Shown here: positions 52,289 through 56,317 of the stretch, piece by piece
Layout: every line of letters begins with the position of its first letter
Numbering within the stretch: position 1 is the stretch's first letter
NCBI GenBank assembly: GCA_945910395.1
Contig: CAMDYX010000013.1
Location: forward strand, 1 to 56,317
Origin: an uncultured Agathobacter sp.
GTDB lineage: Bacteria; Bacillota; Clostridia; Lachnospirales; Lachnospiraceae
Length of the DNA: 56,317 nucleotides
Reading direction: 5' to 3'
Position numbers and translations under genes: made by a program
Notes under the pieces: generated by a model
Told to the model about the DNA's origin: nothing
The model's database searches: none
Seen by the model: only the letters and a program-made list of their open reading frames with translations

Positions 52289-53080
52289 GTGGATATAGCA
52301 TCTTTGATTGGTATAGTACTTGGCCTTGTCATGGTAGTCTTCGGAATTATTTCCGGAGGTGGCGCAGACGCATTTCATTATTTTGTGGATTTTCCATCCG
52401 TAATTATTACAATTGGAGGATCTATCAGTGGTACGTTGGCATGTAACAAACTGCCGGACTTTATCAATGGATTAAAATGCATCAGCTATGCATTTAAGGA
52501 TAATACGAAGGACCCGGCGGATTCCATAAAAGCCATTATCGATCTTGCAAATGTTGGACGTAAAGAAGGACTTCTTGCATTGGAAGAAGCAGCAAATGGA
52601 ATTGATGATGAATTTATGAAAAAAGGAATCATGCTTGTTGTCGATGGTACGGACCCGGATCTTGTCCGGGGAATTCTCGAGACAGATGTCGTGTGTATGG
52701 AGAGCAGACATAAGAAGGTAATTGCCTTCTGGGAAAAGTGGGGAGAGCTTGGTCCTGCATGGGGAATGATTGGTACCCTGGTTGGACTTGTTATTATGCT
52801 TTACAACATGGAGGACGCTTCCTCCATCGGACCGGCTATGGCAGTTGCACTTCTTACAACCCTTTATGGTTCCCTTGTTGCAAACTGGCTGTGTAATCCG
52901 ATTGCATCCACCTTAAAGGATAACAACGATTCTGAAATAGTACTTAGAAACATTACAATTGAAGGTCTTTTATCGATTCAGGCGGGAGAAAATCCACGTG
53001 TTATTGAGGAAAAATTAAAGTCCTTCCTTTCTCCTTCACAGCGTGTTAGTGTTGGTGCGGATGCCGGAGGTGAAGAATAA
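52289..53080 (+). CDS. motA: Flagellar stator protein MotA
   Basis: 263 residues from the GTG at 52289 (MDIASLIGIVLGLVMVVFG), with AGGTGA 5 bases upstream; a GTG at 52280 would add three residues. Four membrane helices are visible, and the conserved PAWGMIGTLVGLVIMLYNM region with its proline contacts MotB and FliG. It forms the ion channel stator with MotB; the stop overlaps motB by one base (TAATG). Confidence 0.94.
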   Translation: MDIASLIGIVLGLVMVVFGIISGGGADAFHYFVDFPSVIITIGGSISGTLACNKLPDFINGLKCISYAFKDNTKDPADSIKAIIDLANVGRKEGLLALEEAANGIDDEFMKKGIMLVVDGTDPDLVRGILETDVVCMESRHKKVIAFWEKWGELGPAWGMIGTLVGLVIMLYNMEDASSIGPAMAVALLTTLYGSLVANWLCNPIASTLKDNNDSEIVLRNITIEGLLSIQAGENPRVIEEKLKSFLSPSQRVSVGADAGGEE

Positions 53081-53895
53081 TGGCAAAAAAGAGACAGGAG
53101 GATCCACCGAAAGGCTCGCCGGCCTGGATGGCCACGTTCTCAGATTTGATGAACCTTCTTCTTTGCTTTTTCGTTTTGTTATACTCCATGTCCAGTGTTG
53201 ATTCTGAAAAATTTCAGATGGTCATTGCGTCCTTGCAAAGCAATATGAGTATATTGCCGGCGGGAGGAAAGAGCATCGGCGATGGAGAAATGATTTCGTC
53301 CGGTGTGCGGCAATTGGAGTTTTTGGACAGCTACTATAACGAGATGGCAAATTCAAAGAGCGAAGAGGATACCGATAATACGTCGAATACGGTATATGAG
53401 GCATTCAAGCAGGAGGAGCTGTCAGAGTCTGAACAGATGGCCGAAGAAATACAGGAGGCAGTTGAAGCTGCCGGAATTCAGGATCTGGTTGAAGTAGATT
53501 TCAATGCGGAATATGTTCAGCTGTCTTTGAGTGGAGCGATTCTTTTTGATTCCGGTAAGTCTGAAATTATTGATGAGGCTTACCCTATTGTGGACAAAAT
53601 CGCAGCAATATTGGAAACCTATGATAAGAACATTATTGAGATTGAAGGACATACGGATAATGTTCCGATTTCGACCTCGAAATATGAGAGCAATGATGTA
53701 CTGTCTATGTATCGTGCGCTCACGGTTGCAAATTATGTGAGGGCAAATACCTCTTTAAATCCTGCCTACATAAAATCCTCCGGAAGAGGAGATTATGTTC
53801 CGATTGCGGATAACTCTACCGCAGAGGGAAGAGCAAGAAACCGAAGAGTTGAAATTAAAATTTATAATTCATATAATTCCGATTTAAATGAATAG
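53080..53895 (+). CDS. motB: Flagellar stator protein MotB
   Basis: 271 residues. The single N-terminal membrane helix has the essential ion-binding Asp, D22, in ATFSDLMNLLLCFFVLLYS. A linker leads to the OmpA-like peptidoglycan-binding domain with IEIEGHTDNVPI and SSGRGDYVPI, RARNRRVEI. It anchors the stator to the wall. Whether protons or sodium are used cannot be decided from sequence alone. Confidence 0.95.
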   Translation: MAKKRQEDPPKGSPAWMATFSDLMNLLLCFFVLLYSMSSVDSEKFQMVIASLQSNMSILPAGGKSIGDGEMISSGVRQLEFLDSYYNEMANSKSEEDTDNTSNTVYEAFKQEELSESEQMAEEIQEAVEAAGIQDLVEVDFNAEYVQLSLSGAILFDSGKSEIIDEAYPIVDKIAAILETYDKNIIEIEGHTDNVPISTSKYESNDVLSMYRALTVANYVRANTSLNPAYIKSSGRGDYVPIADNSTAEGRARNRRVEIKIYNSYNSDLNE

Positions 53896-53910
53896 GAGAA
53901 ACTCGATTCT

Positions 53911-54429
53911 ATGAAGAAAAATTTGATTTCTGTAATTATTTTAGCGCTTACGCTGGCTAATCTGGTTATGAACGCATTGCTGATCTTTACAGTTCTTCCG
54001 GAGACAAAAAAGGCAAACCAGCTGATTGATTCTGTCTGCCGGGCAATTGATCTTGATTTACAAAGCGGTGCTTCCACCGGCCTTTCGGATCTGCCGATTG
54101 ATAAGATTGAGACTTATGCAATCAACGGAGGAGAGACCATGCCGATCAATTTAAAGTCAAACGACGGCAAGAGTCATTATGCTGTACTTGCAATCTCTCT
54201 TTCCCTGAATAAAGAAAGTGAGAATTATACAAAGTATTCGCCTACTGTGCTGGCTGAATATGAGGATATTATGAAGAATGATATCATTCAGATTGTAAAT
54301 CAATACACAAAGGAAGAGTTTGACGCAAATCCGCAGATAGTGCAGGACGAAATTTTAAGCGATATGCGCAGTATGTTTGGTACGGATTATATTGTGGGTG
54401 TCAATTTTTCCAGCAAACAGACAGAATAG
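53911..54429 (+). CDS. fliL: Flagellar basal-body protein FliL
   Basis: 172 residues. An N-terminal membrane helix (about 4-30, VIILALTLANLVMNALLIF) is followed by an extracellular domain, with family-like segment YAVLAISLSLNKESENY and DILSDMRSMFGTDYI at the end. FliL associates with the stator. The place between motB and fliM and the length support the call, although the sequence is diverged. Confidence 0.87.
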   Translation: MKKNLISVIILALTLANLVMNALLIFTVLPETKKANQLIDSVCRAIDLDLQSGASTGLSDLPIDKIETYAINGGETMPINLKSNDGKSHYAVLAISLSLNKESENYTKYSPTVLAEYEDIMKNDIIQIVNQYTKEEFDANPQIVQDEILSDMRSMFGTDYIVGVNFSSKQTE

Positions 54430-54440
54430 GAAAAAATGGG

Positions 54441-54468
54441 AGACTAACTACAGGTATGTGGTTAGTCT
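54441..54468 (+). other. Hairpin between fliL and fliM
   Basis: agactaac (54441-54448) / gttagtct (54461-54468), a perfect 8-bp stem with a 12-base loop. The bases after it (tacataggt) are not T-rich, so it is more likely an mRNA processing or stability element than a terminator. Confidence 0.45.
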
Positions 54469-54495
54469 TACATAGGTTTAGGTGGTGAGAGACAA

Positions 54496-55479
54496 ATGGG
54501 TGACGGCGTTTTATCTCAAAATGAGATAGACAGCTTGCTGGCGGCCTTAAGCAGCGGTGAATTAGATGTAGAAGAAATTAAAGATAATAATAAGAAGCAG
54601 GTTAAGGACTATGATTTCGCCCGCCCATCAAAGTTTTCTAAGGAACACCTTCGAACCTTAGAGATTATCTTTGAACACTATGGCAGATTATTGTCAACGA
54701 ATTTGCCTGTATATCTTAGAAAAGCGGTGCAGATTGAGGTTATGAACTCGGAAGCGGTCACCTATTCGGAATTTTCCAATGCGCTTTCCAATCCGGTACT
54801 TTTGGGGATTGTAAATTTTTCACCTCTGCAAGGCAATATTATTATCGAAATGGCTTCGAATCTTGGTTATGCGATTGTGGACCGGATGCTCGGCGGGCAG
54901 GGAAATACCTTGGATAAGATTCGTGAGTTCTCTGAGATAGAGCTTTTGATTATTGAACGAATTTTTGTGGTGTGTGTGAATCTGCTGCATGAACCATGGA
55001 ACAATGTTGTCGATATCCATCCTCATCTGGAGCGTATTGAGACGAACTCACAGTACGCACAGATTATTTCGCCAAGTGAAATGATTGCTATTGTTACTAT
55101 GAATATCAAGATTGGCGATGTGGAAGGACTTATGAATGTCTGCCTTCCGTATATCACATTGGAAGAAGTAATTGACAAATTAAATACCAAGTACTGGTAT
55201 TCAAATATGCAGAATCAGGATGAGACAAATTATGCGGAAGCAATTGAATCCCTGATTTCGAGAGCTCAGATTCCTGTTAAGGCAATTTTGGGCAAGAGTT
55301 CCATTTCCGTAAGTGATTTTGCAGGACTTCAGCCGGGGGATATTATCCGACTGGACCGCAAGGTTGATGAAGAATTGGATGTATATGTTGGAAATATTCG
55401 AAAATTCACTGCAATGCCGGGTGCATCCGGAGATAATTATGCAGTAAGAGTCACTTCGGTGATTAGAGAGGAGCAATAA
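54496..55479 (+). CDS. fliM: Flagellar motor switch protein FliM
   Basis: 327 residues, full length. The N-terminal LSQNEIDSLLAAL binds phosphorylated CheY. The middle domain has FARPSKFSKEHLRTLEIIFE and RMLGGQGN, and the C-terminal SpoA domain (about 250-327) contains SSISVSDFAGLQPGDIIRLD. GGTGGTGAGAG precedes the ATG. It forms the C ring with FliG and FliY. Confidence 0.95.
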   Translation: MGDGVLSQNEIDSLLAALSSGELDVEEIKDNNKKQVKDYDFARPSKFSKEHLRTLEIIFEHYGRLLSTNLPVYLRKAVQIEVMNSEAVTYSEFSNALSNPVLLGIVNFSPLQGNIIIEMASNLGYAIVDRMLGGQGNTLDKIREFSEIELLIIERIFVVCVNLLHEPWNNVVDIHPHLERIETNSQYAQIISPSEMIAIVTMNIKIGDVEGLMNVCLPYITLEEVIDKLNTKYWYSNMQNQDETNYAEAIESLISRAQIPVKAILGKSSISVSDFAGLQPGDIIRLDRKVDEELDVYVGNIRKFTAMPGASGDNYAVRVTSVIREEQ

Positions 55480-55482
55480 AGA

Positions 55483-56317
55483 ATGGACGGAGTATTATCG
55501 CAGGAAGAAATAAATGCACTGCTGAACAGTCCTGGTGGATCGGGCGGCCAAGATGAGGTGCTGTCTGACGCTGAAAAAGATGCAATTGGTGAAATTGCAA
55601 ATATTAGTATGGGAACTGCTGCGACAACCTTGTTTTCCCTTGTGAATCGCCGGGTTGAGATTTCGACTCCTGTTGTTTCCTTAACACGCTGGGATGAAAT
55701 TTCAACAAAATATGAAAAGCCATGCGTATTTATCCGAATTGCATATACGGTCGGTTTGGATGGCAGTAACATTCTTGTATTGAAGGAGAATGATGTAAAA
55801 ATAATTACCGACTTAATGATGGGTGGAGATGGAACAAATATAGACGGAGAGCTTGGAGAGCTTCATCTTTCTGCAATCAGCGAAGCGATGAATCAGATGA
55901 TGGGATCATCTGCCACATCTCTTTCCTCTATGTTGAACAAGACCATTGATATCAGTCCACCGATTGCAAATGTCATTGATCTTAAGGATAATGTGGATGA
56001 GGCAAATATAGATGAATTCCTTTCCGGAACCTTTGTGAAAATTTCTTTTAGAATGGAAATCGGGGATCTGGTAGATAGTGAGATCATGCAGCTTTATCCG
56101 GTTTCTTTTGCGAAGGAAATGTGTGCAGGCGTATCTGCTAATATGGAAATGGATAATAGTTCCTTGAAGGAGGAAGCAACATCAGCTCCGGCACCGCAGC
56201 CATCTGCGCCGACACAGCAACCGGCACAGCAGCCGGCACAGCAACCACAGATGGGACAGCCAATGATGGGACAGCCGATGATGGGGCAGCCAATGATGGG
56301 ACAGCCGATGATGGGGC
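55483..56317 (+). CDS. fliY: Flagellar switch phosphatase FliY, partial
   Basis: Starts 3 bases after the fliM stop with GAGAGGAG upstream; the 3' end is beyond the window. Residues 1-15 (MDGVLSQEEINALLN) repeat the CheY-binding motif of FliM. A CheC-like domain keeps both phosphatase centres: E37 and N40 in DAIGEIANI, and E134 and N137 in SAISEAMNQ. FliY removes phosphate from CheY in the C ring. A Pro/Gln/Ala linker begins near residue 235, then four QPMMG repeats reach the window edge; the SpoA/FliN domain expected at the end is not visible. Confidence 0.88.
   Translation, partial: MDGVLSQEEINALLNSPGGSGGQDEVLSDAEKDAIGEIANISMGTAATTLFSLVNRRVEISTPVVSLTRWDEISTKYEKPCVFIRIAYTVGLDGSNILVLKENDVKIITDLMMGGDGTNIDGELGELHLSAISEAMNQMMGSSATSLSSMLNKTIDISPPIANVIDLKDNVDEANIDEFLSGTFVKISFRMEIGDLVDSEIMQLYPVSFAKEMCAGVSANMEMDNSSLKEEATSAPAPQPSAPTQQPAQQPAQQPQMGQPMMGQPMMGQPMMGQPMMG
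56257..56317 (+). repeat. 15-bp tandem repeat in fliY linker
   Basis: Four complete units of cagccRatgatgggR (56257-56316) encode QPMMG. Units alternate cca/ccg and gga/ggg so the higher-order period is 30 bases. The array continues past the window edge. Confidence 0.85.

Overview
The window looks like chromosomal DNA from a motile, low-to-moderate G+C Gram-positive anaerobe of the Clostridia, most likely a Lachnospiraceae member (Roseburia / Eubacterium rectale / Butyrivibrio type). The reasons are an NfnAB electron-bifurcating complex, a CodY regulator directly upstream of a Bacillus-like flagellar operon, a SigK-type sigma factor, strong AGGAGG ribosome binding sites, and a block of large hypothetical proteins that I associate with Lachnospiraceae only. 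Nearly all genes are on the + strand; the one exception is a pseudouridine synthase. There is no tRNA, rRNA, CRISPR array, transposase or prophage.

Layout. 1-3.8 kb: the edge of a dispersed repeat, a metallo-beta-lactamase-fold hydrolase, a 48-residue membrane protein and alaS. 4.0-9.0 kb: a complete branched-chain amino acid ABC importer (livJ-livH-livM-livG-livF), with three stacked hairpins separating the binding protein from the permeases. 9.0-13.4 kb: rpsU, an ABC exporter, and two neighbouring COG0523 (CobW-like) metal GTPases, one with a very long His-rich insert and one fused to a DUF1980-like tail. 13.4-18.5 kb: nfnA-nfnB and a P-type ATPase. 18.4-25.4 kb: a four-gene unit of unknown function (a giant helical repeat protein, an Hsp70/actin-fold protein, a TPR protein and a two-TM coiled-coil protein) with its own near-consensus promoter. 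25.4-32.5 kb: gltX, a UvrD-like helicase, a DUF1292 protein, a GlgX-like GH13 protein whose catalytic residues are replaced, a DUF5662-like protein, and the convergent pseudouridine synthase. 32.5-32.8 kb: a divergent intergenic region holding a ~140-bp inverted-repeat element related to the first bases of the window. 32.8-39.1 kb: sigK-type sigma factor, comM-like ATPase, dprA, topA and codY. 39.3 kb to the end: a long flagellar operon, flgB-flgC-fliE-fliF-fliG-fliH-fliI-fliJ-motE/ylxF-fliK-flgD-(TIGR02530)-flgE, then motA-motB-fliL-fliM-fliY (fliY cut by the window edge).

How the parts connect. The order dprA-topA-codY-flgB is a condensed version of the Bacillus subtilis arrangement, in which clpQY and other genes lie between topA and codY. 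A 13/15 match to the CodY consensus overlaps the codY promoter, suggesting autoregulation. CodY senses branched-chain amino acids and GTP in related bacteria, so the liv importer and the adjacent flagellar operon are natural candidate targets, although I see no comparably good CodY box in front of either. The flagellar set encodes rod, MS ring, C ring (fliG, fliM, fliY), export ATPase complex, hook and stator. Two hook proteins are unusual: FlgE is about twice the normal length, with an AT-richer repetitive insert, and FlgD carries an extra helical domain plus an acidic tail.

The best candidates for undescribed biology are the 18.4-25.4 kb Hsp70-like/giant-protein unit, the catalytically dead GH13 protein at 29.2-31.1 kb, and the dispersed inverted-repeat element at 32.6 kb.
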